DNA of 15,461 nucleotides from UBA4421 sp002470275. GTDB lineage: Bacteria; Pseudomonadota; Gammaproteobacteria; Pseudomonadales; Azotimanducaceae. The stretch is from contig CAJXDR010000048.1 in NCBI GenBank assembly GCA_913052345.1, positions 1 to 15,461 of the forward strand. Reading direction: 5' to 3'. How positions within the stretch are numbered: the stretch's first letter is position 1; every line of letters starts with the position of its first letter. The notes below the pieces were generated by a model. It worked only from the letters and a program-made list of their open reading frames with translations. It was not told the origin of the DNA and searched no databases. Both the position numbers and the translations under genes were made by a program. This document shows, in pieces, positions 15,197 to 15,461 of the stretch.

Positions 15197-15384
15197 CTTT
15201 CAAATAAAAGTCTTCAGCCCATCTGCGTGGGGGCATTTGAGCATTTTATCTCTTAGTAAGCGGTAAAAGCGGACAAAAATCAGGCAGACTTGCACCTATA
15301 TCGGTTATTTTTTGCGTGTGGCGCACCAGATTGAGGCAGTCATCCATAGGAAGTAAACCCTGACCTCAGACGACTTGCCTAAGA
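15197..15384. other. Intergenic stretch, no gene seen
   Basis: Together with 15019-15196 this makes a gap of about 366 bases between the VOC-family gene and the copL-like gene. This part is AT-rich. No convincing ORF, intrinsic terminator, or CueR- or CusR-type operator was recognised. If the sigma-54 promoter is real, this is where an activator would be expected to bind. Confidence 0.5.
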
Positions 15385-15461
15385 CTAAGCAAATAAACAC
15401 AGCTTATGCCCGTCTAGATCACGCACGTAGGCAGAGTGATGGCCATCACGAACAGCAGGCG
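15385..15461 (-). CDS. C-terminal end of a VOC/glyoxalase-family protein (partial)
   Basis: The last 24 codons plus a TAG (15385-15387) of a gene that begins beyond the right edge. The visible ending contains GHHSAYVRDLDGHKLCLF, which fits the final strand of vicinal-oxygen-chelate proteins (glyoxalase/bleomycin-resistance/dioxygenase fold), where an F-V-R-D-P-D-G-N-K motif precedes the C-terminus. Only this motif supports the call, so the exact enzyme is open. It is transcribed in the same direction as the cus operon but is separated by about 370 bases. Confidence 0.6.
   Translation of the reverse strand, partial: PAVRDGHHSAYVRDLDGHKLCLFA

Noticed and set aside
15019..15384. CueR- or CusR-type copper operator before the cus operon
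   Set aside because: No CCTTCC-N7-GGAAGG-like or TGACAA-type palindrome was found; the repeats present are of a different sequence.

Overview
The window looks like a chromosomal segment of a gammaproteobacterium, possibly a marine one. This is inferred from protein flavour: a CusCBA-type copper/silver efflux operon, type-B carboxylesterase and PhyH/SDR/enolase-superfamily catabolic genes, and moderate GC. No taxonomic marker (rRNA, tRNA or housekeeping gene) is present, so the assignment is soft.

Layout, left to right. (1) Bases 1-2028, + strand: the 3' part of an ABC-type exporter with fused membrane and ATPase domains. Its frame is open to the left edge, so its start lies outside the window. 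(2) Bases 2040-7058, - strand: a very tight five-gene operon. In transcription order it is a mandelate-racemase-type enolase-superfamily enzyme, an SDR dehydrogenase, a six-repeat kelch beta-propeller protein, a PhyH-type Fe(II)/2-oxoglutarate dioxygenase and a type-B carboxylesterase. Joints of TAATG and TGATG and a 3-nt gap imply translational coupling. The set suggests catabolism of an acid-sugar or esterified hydroxy-acid compound, but I do not recognise the substrate. (3) Bases 7059-7325: a divergent regulatory region with a candidate promoter for the operon and several inverted repeats. (4) Bases 7326-8522, + strand: a 398-aa protein homologous to IS4-type DDE transposases, with an excellent ribosome binding site but with most catalytic residues replaced and no terminal repeats found. 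It may be a domesticated or decaying transposase. (5) Bases 8534-15018, - strand: a copper-efflux operon. In transcription order it is a CopL-like secreted His/Met/Cys-rich protein, CusC-like outer-membrane factor, CusB-like adaptor with a His/Met-rich tail, and CusA-like RND pump. (6) Bases 15019-15384: a gene-free leader region holding a sigma-54-like promoter match and an inverted/direct repeat cluster. (7) Bases 15385-15461, - strand: the last 24 codons of a VOC/glyoxalase-family protein running off the right edge.

Working together: CusCBA should span both membranes and expel Cu(I)/Ag(I). No cusF gene lies in the operon; the His/Met-rich CusB tail and the CopL-like protein are candidate periplasmic metal binders. 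The five-gene operon is probably one pathway: dehydration (enolase superfamily), oxidation (SDR), 2-oxoglutarate-dependent hydroxylation (PhyH), ester cleavage (carboxylesterase) and a beta-propeller of unknown role. No CRISPR array, tRNA, rRNA or complete insertion sequence was seen.
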